Positions 1 through 9,484 of a DNA stretch of 64,000 nucleotides are shown in pieces. The stretch is from Mucilaginibacter rigui (lineage in GTDB: Bacteria > Bacteroidota > Bacteroidia > Sphingobacteriales > Sphingobacteriaceae). The position numbers and the translations under genes were made by a program. Below the pieces are notes generated by a model. That model was not told where the DNA came from. It searched no databases and saw only the letters and a list, made by a program, of their open reading frames with translations. The stretch covers positions 868,001-932,000 of the forward strand of contig NZ_JACWMW010000001.1 in NCBI RefSeq assembly GCF_014773275.1, in the 5' to 3' direction. Position 1 is the stretch's first letter; every line of letters starts with the position of its first letter.

Positions 1-2234
1 CGGTTACCCAGGTAATAAACCGATGCGCCAACTTTAAAGCCCTTAAGGCTGCCATCATAAAAATTATAGAAGGCGCTTGCATTGGCTGTGTGCTTTGGCA
101 CGTTAAGCAACGGCTCGCCGGCTATGTTCCTGCCGGGTATGGCAGGGTTTACATAACGTGCGTTGGTATAGCTGTAACCCGCCAACAGGTCAAGGCCCTT
201 AACGGGGTGGCCCGCAATATCAAGCTCTATACCATCGCTTTTAGTTTTGCCCGCCAGCGTTTTAATATTGCTATTGGTATTAGGCGTTACACCATCGGGG
301 CCAAAAGGTGCCTTTTGCGCAAGGTTATTATTAATGATGCGGTATGCAGTAACGTTTACAGATAAATTACCATTCAGGAAATCGTTTTTAACACCCGCCT
401 CAAACTGATCTATCAATGAAGGATCGAGCGGGTTGTTGTTAACATCGGTACCGGTATTAACAACAAACGAGTTTGAATAGCTGGCAAATAAAGCGGTGTT
501 GGCAAGCGGTTTGTAAACGATACCTACCCGTGGCGAGAATGCCTTATCTTCCTTACCTTTTGCCTGCGCAGTTAAGGCCGTGCTGTAATAATTGGTAACG
601 GTAGTAGGCGATATGTATTGGTATGACCAGCGTATGCCCGCTAACACCTTCACTTTCTCTGATAAGCTGATCAGGTCATTAAAGTACGCGCCAAAACGGT
701 TGGTTGGGGTAAGCACATTGTAAAAAGGGTTCATGTTAGGCTTATCTGTACGTTGCGTGTATTTGTCCAGGTCAAATATGTTGATGGTATCATAAATACC
801 CGATTGCAATGCGCCGTTTTGATCAAGGTAACTTGATGCACCGCCTACGGTAGCCACGTAAGTATAGTTGGTATTGCGGTACCAGTCGGCATCAACGCCT
901 GCTAAAATATTATGTTTAACAGCGCCGGTGTTAAACTCTCCGTTAACGTTAAACTGGCCTGTGAAATAATCCTCAAGTGTTTTAGTGCGGTTAAGGTTAC
1001 GTTTCCAGTCGCCAACGTTATCGGGCTGTATGCGCTCTGTAGTTTGGTACTGGCGGTCAAAATGCTGGTATGATAAACCTCCGCTCAGTTTCCACAGGTT
1101 ATTTATCTGGTGGTTAATGGTAGCTGTAGCAGTGGTTTGCTTTGTATTACCGGTTGACCATAAAGCACCTAAGTACCTGTTGCGCGGAACATTGGCTATG
1201 ATGTTATTAACCTGCCCGGTACCAAAATCGGGCGTAAAGTCATAATTCAGATAATCGCCTTCAACAATAATGTTTGTTTTATCGCTTATTTTATAAAGTA
1301 ACGATGGGTTAATATAAAACCTTTCAGATTTTACGTTGTCGCGGTAGCTGTTTGCTTTTTCATAGGTGCCATTTAAGCGGTAAGCTAATTTGGATGATAT
1401 AGGGCCGTAAACATCAAACGCAGGTTTATACAGGTCATAGCTGCCATAAGTCATAGATACCCGGCCTCCCTGCTCAAACTGAGGTTTTTTAGTAACCAGG
1501 TTTAATATACCACCCGGTGCAACGTTACCGTAAAGCATGGCTGCGCTTCCTTTTAAAATTTCAACACGTTCTAATGAACTTATCTCTGGCATTACGCCCG
1601 AATTAACCCTAAAGCCGTTCTTGAACATATTGGTACTTGAAAAGTTATAGCCACGTGCAGCAAAGGTTTCCTGCGTGTTGCCGCGGGCGCTGTACAGGTA
1701 AACGCCATTTACATTTTTAATAACATCACTAAGGCGCAGGGATTGCTGCTGATCAAGCACATCGCGGCCAATAACCGACACGCTTTGCGGCAGATCAATA
1801 GGGGCAACGCTCATTTTGCCAATGCTCAGGTTTTTGCGGTTGATAGTTTTGGTAGATGATATTACAACCTCATTTAAGGCTGTTGAGGTTTCTGAAAGTA
1901 CAAATTCAATGTTAACAGTTTGGCCTTCGGAAACGGTTGCCGTTTTTTCTTCACTTTTTGTGCCTGTGTACGATGCTTTTATAGTGTAAGTGCCGGGCTT
2001 TACGCTGTTGATGGTAAAAGCCCCGTTATCGTTAGTTATTGTTCCTTTGCTTGTACCTACTATCCCAATGTTTACAAATGCTGCGGGTTTACCATCGCTT
2101 GTTTTTACATGCCCGGTAATTTTACCATTTTTAATATCATCATCATCAGAATTGGCTTTTACAATAGTTGTTAGAAAAAGGGTAAGCAATAGCGAAAAAA
2201 ACAGTTTGGTAAGGTTAAGGATATGTTTCGACAT
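1..2234 (-). CDS. TonB-dependent siderophore receptor, 5' part (C-terminus beyond window)
   Basis: Outer-membrane receptor that would import ferric siderophores or similar ligands using TonB energy. The frame is open from an ATG at 2234 to the window edge, about 744 codons. It begins with a signal peptide (MSKHILNLTKLFFSLLLTLF), then a carboxypeptidase-regulatory-like beta-sandwich (KITGHVKTSDGKPAAFVNIG), then a plug domain with DLPQSVSVIGRDVLDQQQ, RGNTQETFAARGYNF and LERVEILKGSAAMLYGNVAP. These are hallmarks of the FhuA/FpvA-like siderophore branch. Beta-barrel strands follow (for example ALFASYSNSFVVNTGTDVN) and the visible end reads YDGSLKGFKVGASVYYLGNR. The remaining barrel strands are missing only because the window starts here. 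No SusD partner or FecI/FecR regulator is visible on this side. The ligand is inferred from family only. Confidence 0.93.
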   Translation of the reverse strand, partial: MSKHILNLTKLFFSLLLTLFLTTIVKANSDDDDIKNGKITGHVKTSDGKPAAFVNIGIVGTSKGTITNDNGAFTINSVKPGTYTIKASYTGTKSEEKTATVSEGQTVNIEFVLSETSTALNEVVISSTKTINRKNLSIGKMSVAPIDLPQSVSVIGRDVLDQQQSLRLSDVIKNVNGVYLYSARGNTQETFAARGYNFSSTNMFKNGFRVNSGVMPEISSLERVEILKGSAAMLYGNVAPGGILNLVTKKPQFEQGGRVSMTYGSYDLYKPAFDVYGPISSKLAYRLNGTYEKANSYRDNVKSERFYINPSLLYKISDKTNIIVEGDYLNYDFTPDFGTGQVNNIIANVPRNRYLGALWSTGNTKQTTATATINHQINNLWKLSGGLSYQHFDRQYQTTERIQPDNVGDWKRNLNRTKTLEDYFTGQFNVNGEFNTGAVKHNILAGVDADWYRNTNYTYVATVGGASSYLDQNGALQSGIYDTINIFDLDKYTQRTDKPNMNPFYNVLTPTNRFGAYFNDLISLSEKVKVLAGIRWSYQYISPTTVTNYYSTALTAQAKGKEDKAFSPRVGIVYKPLANTALFASYSNSFVVNTGTDVNNNPLDPSLIDQFEAGVKNDFLNGNLSVNVTAYRIINNNLAQKAPFGPDGVTPNTNSNIKTLAGKTKSDGIELDIAGHPVKGLDLLAGYSYTNARYVNPAIPGRNIAGEPLLNVPKHTANASAFYNFYDGSLKGFKVGASVYYLGN

Positions 2235-2597
2235 TTTATTTAGATTAATTCCAATTAAGCGCAAAAATATGTAAGCTATTTATAATTCCAAACTTTATTT
2301 AGAATAAGTTTAAATAAGCTTAGTGTCGGCTAATTATTGGTCATTATTTTGAGGTGACACGGCAGTCTTAAAATTTTGAATCCTGCTGTGAATGGTATTA
2401 AATGAGACTTACAGTAAAAAAATACCCTGTTTATCTATACCGTTATTTGGTGCCGGTTATTCTTGTCGGCGCATCCGGAGTTTTTACAAATAGCTTTGCC
2501 TAATACCCGGGTAAAGCTTAAACTTTAGTTTGCTGGGCTAAAAACAATGTTTAAACTTATTAAGTTTACCTAGTTTAGCCGTAATAAGGAATTTTAA
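2235..2597. other. Divergent intergenic region between TonB receptor and first kinase
   Basis: A 363-base AT-rich gap between divergently transcribed genes; no ORF with coding character was seen. It contains TTTAAACTTAT in both orientations, reversed at about 2303-2313 and forward inside 2548-2560. A direct near-repeat beginning TTTATTTAGA occurs at about 2236 and 2296. Promoters for both flanking genes must lie here, but no clean TTTG-N19-TAnnTTTG pair is evident and no Fur box could be recognised. Confidence 0.5.
2548..2560 (+). promoter_or_regulatory. Shared 13-mer TGTTTAAACTTAT upstream of kinase 1
   Basis: The 13-mer TGTTTAAACTTAT, with palindromic core GTTTAAAC, lies 38 bases before the first kinase gene. 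It recurs exactly 82 bases before its paralog at 4582-4594. It may be a common regulatory site or a remnant of the duplication; function is unproven. Confidence 0.35.
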
Positions 2598-4559
2598 ATG
2601 AATCACACTTCTACCCGTTTAAGTAACAATGATTTACTGGATATTTTGTCCCTGTCAGAAAACGCCACGGCTATATATACCGGCGAAGATGTGATCATTG
2701 AAAACGCAAACGAAGCTATGCTTCAGTTTTGGGGCAAGAATAAAAGCATCATCGGCATGCCGTTTGAAGACGCTGTGCCCGTGTTAAAGGGCCAGCCATT
2801 TATAGCAATGTTGCAAAATGTATGGCGCACCGGTAATACGGTAGAAGGTATTGACGCACCTGCAGAGTTAGAGATAGATGGCGAGTTGAGAACCTCTTAT
2901 TTCGATTTTTTGTACCGGGCCATCTTAAACCCCGATGGTACCACCCGTTGTATTTTGCATACCGCTACTGATGTTACCGACAGGTTTTTAAGCCAGAAAC
3001 GTATTGCCGAGATGAACGAGCAGGTTGCAACCATCAATAAAGAATTATCAGATGCTAACCGGCAGTTAACAATATCTAATCATGACCTGGCCGAATCGGA
3101 AGAAACGCTGATACAACTGAACAATAACCTTACAGAAAGCGAAACACAATTGCAGTTTGCTATTGATGCCGCCAGCCTGGGTACCTGGGACCTTGACCCT
3201 AAAACCAACAAATTTTCGGGAAACGACAGGCTAAAATCATGGTTCGGGTTAAGGCCCGAACAGGAAATTCCGCTTGAAAAAGCTACGGATATAATATTGG
3301 AAACCGACCGCCTGAGGGTAATTGCCGCCATACAGCAGGCCATGTCCTATTCATCCGGAGGTGGATATGATATTGAATATACTATCGTTAACCCCGAAAA
3401 CCCTGTGCCGCGTATTGTAAAAGCAAAAGGCAAGGCGCTTTTTAATATAGATAACCAGGTGATCCGCTTTAGCGGCACTTTGCAGGATATTACCGAAGAG
3501 CGCCGCGCCAGCGAAGCGCTTACAGAAATGAACCAGCGTTTAGAGATAGCGCTGGATGCAGGTAACCTTGGCTCATACGAGCTTGACCTGGAGACCGGCA
3601 AGATGGTGACTACCGATCAGTATAAGCTTAATTTGGGCTGGCCTTTAAATAAGCCCCTAAGCCTTGCCGATGTAACAGAGATTATTAAACCCGAATACCG
3701 TAAGTATGTTGATAAACAATGGAAAAATGCGATAGACCATAATATGGTTTATAATGCCGAATATGAGATAGTACTACCCGATGGTACAGAACGCTGGATC
3801 AGCGCTGCCGCAAAGCCACGCTACAACAAAAATGGCAGGGCCACCAAAATGGTAGGTGTTACCTATGATATTACCGAAAGCAAAACAAACGAGCGCCGTA
3901 AGGACGATTTTATAACCATTGCCAGCCATGAGCTTAAAACACCAATTACTACGCTCAAATCATCGCTGCAACTGCTTAACCGCATGAAAGATGACCCATC
4001 GCCCAAAATGCTGCCAAAGCTAATAGAGCAGGCCAACCGCAGTATGGAGAAGATCAGTACCCTGGTAGAAGACCTGCTTAACGTAAGCCGCATGAACGAG
4101 GGGCAGCTGCATCTCAGTAAATCAAAATTTACCATTGCAGATATGCTTAACCAATGCTGCAACCACGTTAGGGTTGCCGGCAAGCACGATCTTATTTTTG
4201 AGGGAGACACAGGATTGCAGGTTTTTGCAGATGAACATAGGATAGACCAGGTAGTGATAAACCTGGTGAACAACGCGGTAAAGTACGCACCAAACTCGCA
4301 CGAGATCTACCTTATTGTTGAGAAAGAAGGCAACATGGCCAAAATATCTGTAAAAGATAATGGGCCCGGCATAACACCAGATAAGCTACCGCATTTATTT
4401 ACGCGTTACTACCGGGCAGACTATTCGGGCATCCAGTACTCCGGCCTGGGCCTGGGGCTATACATAAGTTCAGAAATTGTACGTAAGCATGGCGGCAAAA
4501 TAGGCGCTGTAAGTGAATTAGGTAAAGGCAGTACTTTTTGGTTTACCCTGCCTTTATAA
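2598..4559 (+). CDS. Multi-PAS sensor histidine kinase
   Basis: Predicted cytoplasmic two-component sensor kinase, 653 aa, with no transmembrane segment seen. Domain order is PAS at about 12-130, a short coiled coil with repeated NxxLxES motifs at about 130-185, a second PAS at about 185-305, a third PAS/PAC at about 308-430 (ending VGVTYDITESK), HisKA with H-box ASHELKTP (phospho-acceptor His444), and a HATPase domain. The HATPase shows NLVNNAVKYAP (N box), DNGPGI (G1) and GLGLGLYIS (G2). It is followed 116 bases downstream by a paralog that shares the first PAS and the kinase core almost residue for residue. No receiver domain or response-regulator gene is adjacent, so the output partner is unknown. 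The first ATG at 2598 precedes a PAS start matching the paralog. Confidence 0.93.
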   Translation: MNHTSTRLSNNDLLDILSLSENATAIYTGEDVIIENANEAMLQFWGKNKSIIGMPFEDAVPVLKGQPFIAMLQNVWRTGNTVEGIDAPAELEIDGELRTSYFDFLYRAILNPDGTTRCILHTATDVTDRFLSQKRIAEMNEQVATINKELSDANRQLTISNHDLAESEETLIQLNNNLTESETQLQFAIDAASLGTWDLDPKTNKFSGNDRLKSWFGLRPEQEIPLEKATDIILETDRLRVIAAIQQAMSYSSGGGYDIEYTIVNPENPVPRIVKAKGKALFNIDNQVIRFSGTLQDITEERRASEALTEMNQRLEIALDAGNLGSYELDLETGKMVTTDQYKLNLGWPLNKPLSLADVTEIIKPEYRKYVDKQWKNAIDHNMVYNAEYEIVLPDGTERWISAAAKPRYNKNGRATKMVGVTYDITESKTNERRKDDFITIASHELKTPITTLKSSLQLLNRMKDDPSPKMLPKLIEQANRSMEKISTLVEDLLNVSRMNEGQLHLSKSKFTIADMLNQCCNHVRVAGKHDLIFEGDTGLQVFADEHRIDQVVINLVNNAVKYAPNSHEIYLIVEKEGNMAKISVKDNGPGITPDKLPHLFTRYYRADYSGIQYSGLGLGLYISSEIVRKHGGKIGAVSELGKGSTFWFTLPL

Positions 4560-4581
4560 TAACATACAGATTTGAAATAAT

Positions 4582-4594
4582 TGTTTAAACTTAT
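4582..4594 (+). promoter_or_regulatory. Shared 13-mer TGTTTAAACTTAT upstream of kinase 2
   Basis: Exact second copy of the motif at 2548-2560. Both copies have a TAAAAA/TTTTTA plus GGC/GCC block nearby but in opposite orientation. Candidate common operator or duplication remnant. Confidence 0.35.
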
Positions 4595-4675
4595 ATTTTT
4601 AGCCCCATTATTAAAACATTATCCTGTTATAAGGGTATTAATAGTTTTAATTAAAACCAACCATTAATCAAATTA

Positions 4676-6724
4676 ATGAGCAATTACCCAAGCCACTTTA
4701 GCAGCGAGTTGTTACTAACGATATTATCACAGGCAACAACCGCTACCGCTATTCATAGTACTGATGAGATGATCATTGAAACAGCTAATGACGCTATGAT
4801 TGCTGTGTGGGGAAAAGATAAAAGCGTAATAGGCAAACCCATAGAAGAAGCCCTGCCCGAATTGAAGGGCCAGCCATTTTTAGGCTTGCTGCAAAGCGTG
4901 CTGCACACCGGCCAAACCATTGCCGGCAGTGATACCCGGGCCGACCTGGTGGTTGATGGGGAGCTTAAGCCTTTTTACTTTGATTTTGAATACCGCGCCA
5001 TAAAAAATGATGAAGGCGAAGTAATATGTATATTGCATACTGCTACCGATGTTACCGCGCGATATTTAAGCCGCCGGCGCGAAATGGAGCTGGAATCTGA
5101 ATTGCAGGCCGCTAACCAAGAGCTTGCGGCAACCAACGAGGAACTGGCTGCCGCAAATGAAGAACTGGCAGCAGCAAACGAAGAGATGAGCTCGTCAAAC
5201 GAGGAACTGGCATCTACCCTGGAACAGTTAACCGTAACCAACGAGGAACTGGCCGAATCGCAGGAGATACTGAAAAAATTAAACTATAGCCTTGCTGAAA
5301 GTGAAGCGCGTTTCAGGGCCGTGGTAACACAGGCCCCGGTAGGTGTTTGTATCATCAGCGCGCATGACCTGATGATACAGGATGTGAACGATGCATACCT
5401 TAAAGTTGTTGGCCGGGAGCGCGCCAGTATGCAGAACCGTACCATTTGGCAGGCTGTACCCGAAGCTGCCGCAGTATACGCACCAATAATGAATAAAGTG
5501 ATTAGCACGGGGGTAGCATTTTCTGCAATAGAGCATGAACTTCAATTGGTGCGTAATGGCTTAACACAATCTGCTTTTGTAAACTTTGTTTACGAGCCAG
5601 TAAGGTTTGAGGATAACAGCGTAAAAGCTATTATGATTGTAGCTGTAGATGTTACCGAACAGGTTGAGGCCCGCCGGCAAATAGAAGCGGCAGAAGAAAT
5701 GCTGCGCCAGGCTATAGATTCGGCAAATATGGGCACCTGGATGGTGGACCTTGCAACCGATAAGCTAACCATTTCTGAACAGGCCGAGAAAATACACGGT
5801 GTTACACAAGGTGCAGAGATGACATTTACAGCGGCGTTAAATTTAGTAGCGCCAGAGCACACACAGAAAGTGAGCAATGCCATTGAACAGGCCATAAAAA
5901 CCAAAAACAGCTTTGAAACAGAATATATCATAAACCCGCTGGATGGTTCGAGACCGCGATGGTTAAAGACTACGGGCAGAGCCTATTACGACGATCAGGA
6001 TAAGCCGGTAAGTGTATCGGGCACTATGATAGATATTACCGAAAGCAAGGCTTATGACCAGCAAAAGGATGATTTTATAAGTATAGCCAGCCATGAGCTA
6101 AAAACGCCCGTAACAAGTTTAAAGGCAGCATTACAGCTATTGGATAGGATGAAGGCTAACCCATCGCCTCAGGTATTGCCAAAACTGATAGAGCAGAGTA
6201 ACCGTAGCATGGATAAAATAAGCACCCTGATAGAAGACCTGCTTAATCTGAGCCGGATGAACGAAGGGCAGCTGAAACTGGATAAAACAAAGTTTACCAT
6301 TGCGCACATGTTAAACCAATGTTGTAACCACGTAAGGGTTGCCGGTAAACACGAGCTTATTTTGCAAGGCGATGAAAAGTTAGAGGTAAAGGCTGATGAA
6401 CATCGTGTAGACCAGGTAATAGTTAACATGGTAAACAATGCTGTTAAGTATGCACCAAATTCAAAACAAATAGTTTTTAACGTAGAAAAGGTAGGTAATA
6501 TGGCAAGGATATCTGTAAAGGATACCGGCCCCGGCATTGCCCCCGATAAAATAGTCCACCTTTTTGAACGTTATTATCGTACAGATGCATCAGGCTATCA
6601 AAATTCGGGTTTAGGGCTGGGTTTATATATAAGTGCCGAGATTATACGCAAACACGGAGGCGAGATAGGGGTTGACAGCGAGTTAGGAAAAGGCAGTACT
6701 TTTTGGTTTACCTTGCCGTTGTAA
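4676..6724 (+). CDS. PAS-domain sensor histidine kinase, tandem paralog of upstream kinase
   Basis: Sensor kinase of 682 aa with no membrane segment. It has an N-terminal PAS (about 12-130), then a long coiled coil (about 135-215) built from repeated seven-residue NEELAAA/NEELAES units, a PAS (about 215-330) differing from that at the same place in the upstream kinase, a PAS/PAC (about 340-460), HisKA with IASHELKTPV (His473), and HATPase motifs NMVNNAVKYAP, DTGPGI and GLGLGLYIS. The terminal kinase core and the last residues (GKGSTFWFTLPL) equal those of the upstream kinase. This suggests tandem duplication followed by change of the middle sensory module. No response regulator lies nearby; shared or separate targets cannot be told from sequence. 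Confidence 0.93.
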   Translation: MSNYPSHFSSELLLTILSQATTATAIHSTDEMIIETANDAMIAVWGKDKSVIGKPIEEALPELKGQPFLGLLQSVLHTGQTIAGSDTRADLVVDGELKPFYFDFEYRAIKNDEGEVICILHTATDVTARYLSRRREMELESELQAANQELAATNEELAAANEELAAANEEMSSSNEELASTLEQLTVTNEELAESQEILKKLNYSLAESEARFRAVVTQAPVGVCIISAHDLMIQDVNDAYLKVVGRERASMQNRTIWQAVPEAAAVYAPIMNKVISTGVAFSAIEHELQLVRNGLTQSAFVNFVYEPVRFEDNSVKAIMIVAVDVTEQVEARRQIEAAEEMLRQAIDSANMGTWMVDLATDKLTISEQAEKIHGVTQGAEMTFTAALNLVAPEHTQKVSNAIEQAIKTKNSFETEYIINPLDGSRPRWLKTTGRAYYDDQDKPVSVSGTMIDITESKAYDQQKDDFISIASHELKTPVTSLKAALQLLDRMKANPSPQVLPKLIEQSNRSMDKISTLIEDLLNLSRMNEGQLKLDKTKFTIAHMLNQCCNHVRVAGKHELILQGDEKLEVKADEHRVDQVIVNMVNNAVKYAPNSKQIVFNVEKVGNMARISVKDTGPGIAPDKIVHLFERYYRTDASGYQNSGLGLGLYISAEIIRKHGGEIGVDSELGKGSTFWFTLPL

Positions 6725-6887
6725 TTGTAATATTGCTGAATTTTTAGCCCGGGCTTATTGAAATATTTGCAAGCTTACAAATGCTTTGGCCGGCTCATTG
6801 TAATGTTTTTAACGTTTGGCAGTAGTAAATAACTTTAGGCTGAATACATGTTAACATCGTGTAAAAACCAAATTTGATTTTACCCCG

Positions 6888-6911
6888 TAATTTAAAAAGC
6901 TTTTTAAATTA
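6888..6911. promoter_or_regulatory. 24-bp perfect palindrome upstream of GAF kinase
   Basis: A perfect 24-bp inverted repeat, half-site TAATTTAAAAAG, centred between 6899 and 6900. It lies 36 bases before the TTG start of the third kinase and 164 bases after the second. Its dyad suits a dimeric regulator, but it could also be a short terminator stem. A weak -7-like TATCTTTA follows at about 6921. Confidence 0.4.
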
Positions 6912-6946
6912 AATAAACTGTATCTTTAATTTATTAATTTAAACTA

Positions 6947-8188
6947 TTGAATACCCCTTTTCCGATCCCTGCTAACGAAAGCGAGCGTTTAGAAGCACTT
7001 GCAGCATATAATATCATAGATACACTGCCCGAAGTTGAATTTGAGGAGCTTACTCTGCTTGCGTCGCAAATTTGCCAAACACCGGTTGCCTTGATTAGTT
7101 TGCTTGACGATAAACGCCAGTGGTTTAAAGCCATCATAGGCGCCGATGTTAAGGAAACCCCAAAAGAACATGCTTTTTGCGCGCATACTATTGCAGCTAC
7201 AGAAGATATCGTGATTGTTAGCGATGCACGTGAAGATGCAAGGTTTGCAGCAAACCCATTGGTTACCGGCAACCCCAATATTGTGTTTTATGCGGGTGTG
7301 CCACTTATTAACCAGGATGGTTATGCGCTGGGGTCGTTATGTGTTTTAGATACAGAACCCAAACAACTAACTACTGAGCAGGTAAAATCCCTCAAAATAT
7401 TGGCCCGGCAGGTTTTAACGCAGATAGAGTTGCGCAAAAAAGTAACCGAGCTGGAAGCATCCAATACCAAACTGCTGGAAACAAACACATTTATACAGAA
7501 ATTTGCTACTACTGCGGCCCATGATATTAAAAACCCTCTAAGCAGTATACTGCTTACGTCGCAGGCGCTGCAAATGCGGCTATCCAATACCGGCGACCAA
7601 AAAAGCCGTAGCCTTGTGGGTTTAACCATCAGCGCCGCTAAGCGCTTGCTTACGCTGGTTGATGAGATGCTTAATTACTCTAATGAACCCGCTTTATTAC
7701 TTTCCGATCAGCGGTGCCTGCAGTTGAACAAGCTGCTTAAAAGTGTAGTTGAGTTGATTGATGTGCCGCATAGTGTTAAAGTTAGTTTTCCGAAGGTTGA
7801 GCATACACTTACCTGCTCGTCGGTAGCGTTAGAGCAAATATTTCTGAACCTGCTTACCAACGCAGTGCGTTATAACGATAAGCAGGAGGGGGTGATTAAT
7901 ATCCAATTCAGGGAAGAAGGCAGCTACTATAAGTTTAAAATATCAGACAACGGCATGGGTATCGCCGAAAAAGATCTGCATAAGATATTTGAGAAAGCGG
8001 TTACTTTAAACGCGTTAGACCGCTTTAATAAAAAGGGTAACGGGATAGGTTTACATACCGTAAAGCTCCTGGTTGAGAAACTGCAGGGTTCTATCCACGC
8101 CGAATCAAATATTGGCGAAGGGACCGTGTTTATATTCTCTGTAAAAAAGAACATACAATTGCCTGCCGAAGGTGCTACTGCCGCTTAA
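6947..8188 (+). CDS. GAF-domain sensor histidine kinase
   Basis: Predicted cytoplasmic sensor kinase, 413 aa. An N-terminal GAF domain (about 25-165) starts with the usual NESERLEALAAYNIIDTLPE and contains ERLEAL and AGVPL motifs. HisKA has TAAHDIKNPLSS (His192), and the HATPase domain has NLLTNAVRYND, DNGMGI and GNGIGLHTVK. The best start is a TTG at 6947, because no in-frame ATG lies before the conserved PIPANESERL segment. The 3' end overlaps the convergent hydrolase gene by 14 bases. H-box and G2 differ from those of the two upstream kinases, so it is not a recent copy of them. No cognate regulator is visible. Confidence 0.9.
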   Translation: MNTPFPIPANESERLEALAAYNIIDTLPEVEFEELTLLASQICQTPVALISLLDDKRQWFKAIIGADVKETPKEHAFCAHTIAATEDIVIVSDAREDARFAANPLVTGNPNIVFYAGVPLINQDGYALGSLCVLDTEPKQLTTEQVKSLKILARQVLTQIELRKKVTELEASNTKLLETNTFIQKFATTAAHDIKNPLSSILLTSQALQMRLSNTGDQKSRSLVGLTISAAKRLLTLVDEMLNYSNEPALLLSDQRCLQLNKLLKSVVELIDVPHSVKVSFPKVEHTLTCSSVALEQIFLNLLTNAVRYNDKQEGVINIQFREEGSYYKFKISDNGMGIAEKDLHKIFEKAVTLNALDRFNKKGNGIGLHTVKLLVEKLQGSIHAESNIGEGTVFIFSVKKNIQLPAEGATAA

Positions 8189-9077
8189 TATCAGCAATTA
8201 CGTTATTCAATTGCCTGTTAAAATCTTCGGGCTTTTCTATCATCGGGAAATGGCCCGTATCGTGCACTATAAATAATTTATAAGGGATGTTCTTTTTTAC
8301 CAGCCCGGTGGTATCATTGGGCACATAATCACTATTTATGAGGTAAAGTTTCTTTTTAAGTTTCATCAGTTCATTGCTTTCACTGAAGTTACTATCCCAG
8401 GCCAGGGCGGCAATAGCAATGGTAGAATCAGCTTGGGCCACATCGTTTAAAATTCTATCCCTGATGCTTTTGGGTGTGGTTTTATAAAACAATTGTTTAT
8501 TAAACCAATCAAATGCTACGGCTTTAAAATTCTTCTTCATGGCGCCTATGGATTCGTCGTATTCCTTCTTATCCTTAACGCTATCCTTAGAGGCTATACC
8601 AACCGATTTAAAGTTGTCTACCCCAACCAGTGCCAGTACGTTTTGGGGCGCATCAACGGCGCCCTGTAAAATAATATCGCCCGCCATAGAATGGCCTACC
8701 AGTATTACGTTCTTTAACTTCAATTGGGCAATCACGTTTTTAATGTCCTGCCCATACGCCGCAGTACTCCAGTCCTTACGGTTCTTACCCGATTTGCCAA
8801 AGCCGGGCAGGTCTATAGTAACTACCCTGTATCTTTTACCGAAGTAGGCCACCTGTTTTTCCCAGTAGGTTTTATTGATGCACCAGCCATGTACAAATAG
8901 GAGGGAGGTATCGCCGCTGCCTGTATCAGTATAGTCAATCCGTACGTTGTTGCTTACCAGGTTTGTGGTGATGGCCTTATCATCATTTACGGCGTTGGTA
9001 TTTTTGGGCTGTGGGTTATTACACGCAAATACAGCCAGGCACAAACAAAAAGCCGCAGAATAATAAAATAGTTTCAT
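8175..9077 (-). CDS. Alpha/beta-hydrolase lipoprotein
   Basis: Predicted envelope-anchored serine hydrolase, 300 aa. The leader MKLFYYSAAFCLCLAVFAC ends in a lipobox-like VFAC (Cys19), suggesting lipidation. The hydrolase fold shows FVHGWCINKTYW (oxyanion region), VTIDLPGFGKS, nucleophile elbow VGHSMAGD (Ser130), a likely Asp in LINSDYVPND and catalytic His in VHDTGHFPMIEKP. Residues 200-220 form a probable lid. The substrate is unknown. It is convergent with, and overlaps by 14 bases, the GAF kinase gene. The ATG at 9077 gives a proper signal sequence. Confidence 0.88.
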   Translation of the reverse strand: MKLFYYSAAFCLCLAVFACNNPQPKNTNAVNDDKAITTNLVSNNVRIDYTDTGSGDTSLLFVHGWCINKTYWEKQVAYFGKRYRVVTIDLPGFGKSGKNRKDWSTAAYGQDIKNVIAQLKLKNVILVGHSMAGDIILQGAVDAPQNVLALVGVDNFKSVGIASKDSVKDKKEYDESIGAMKKNFKAVAFDWFNKQLFYKTTPKSIRDRILNDVAQADSTIAIAALAWDSNFSESNELMKLKKKLYLINSDYVPNDTTGLVKKNIPYKLFIVHDTGHFPMIEKPEDFNRQLNNVIADIKRQ

Positions 9078-9163
9078 GAGATGTGGTGATCTAAGTTTTA
9101 CAATATTACTGCTTTATGCAATACATGCTAACCATTAGGGGCGATTTAACTTAATTTAACAGG

Positions 9164-9388
9164 TTAATCCCACACTATATACCAGGTTCCTTCATCATTT
9201 TTGGCGTAGCTAAGTCCATCACTCATTTGATGAACATCGCGGCCTTCTTTGTCGTTGTAGTAATTTTTACGTTCGTATATACGTATGCCGCCGTTTTCGC
9301 GCTGCAAAAATACCAGCAGGGCGTTCATTGACGGGCCTATCTCATGCAGCCATTGGTTTTCACTTTCTTTTACAAATGCCGAACTCAT
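9164..9388 (-). CDS. Small hypothetical protein, 74 aa
   Basis: Unrecognised soluble protein of 74 aa that starts MSSAFVKESENQWLHEIGPS and ends in aromatic-rich GTWYIVWD. It has no signal peptide or membrane segment. The composition (many N, E, K, Y, W and few rare codons) and an ATG start suggest a real gene. It lies alone between the lipoprotein hydrolase and the divergent AlkB-like gene. No function can be assigned. Confidence 0.6.
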   Translation of the reverse strand: MSSAFVKESENQWLHEIGPSMNALLVFLQRENGGIRIYERKNYYNDKEGRDVHQMSDGLSYAKNDEGTWYIVWD

Positions 9389-9461
9389 AACTTTAATATT
9401 TAGCTACTTATAACATTTTCCGTGCCGAAAGTACGGGCTTTCGTAAACAGCTTAACACATT

Positions 9462-9469
9462 TAAATTTG
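9462..9469 (+). promoter_or_regulatory. -7 box TAAATTTG for alkB-like gene
   Basis: Exact match to the Bacteroidota -7 consensus TAnnTTTG, ending 15 bases before the ATG at 9485. It supports the internal ATG over the longer GTG-initiated frame from 9422, because transcription would begin downstream of that GTG. Confidence 0.5.
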
Positions 9470-9484
9470 TTAATTGTTATTTAC

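Noticed and set aside
4975-5931. Open frames opposite the second kinase, Ser/Ala-rich
   Set aside because: Antisense shadows of the NEELAAA coiled coil and PAS regions, whose coding strand is certain.
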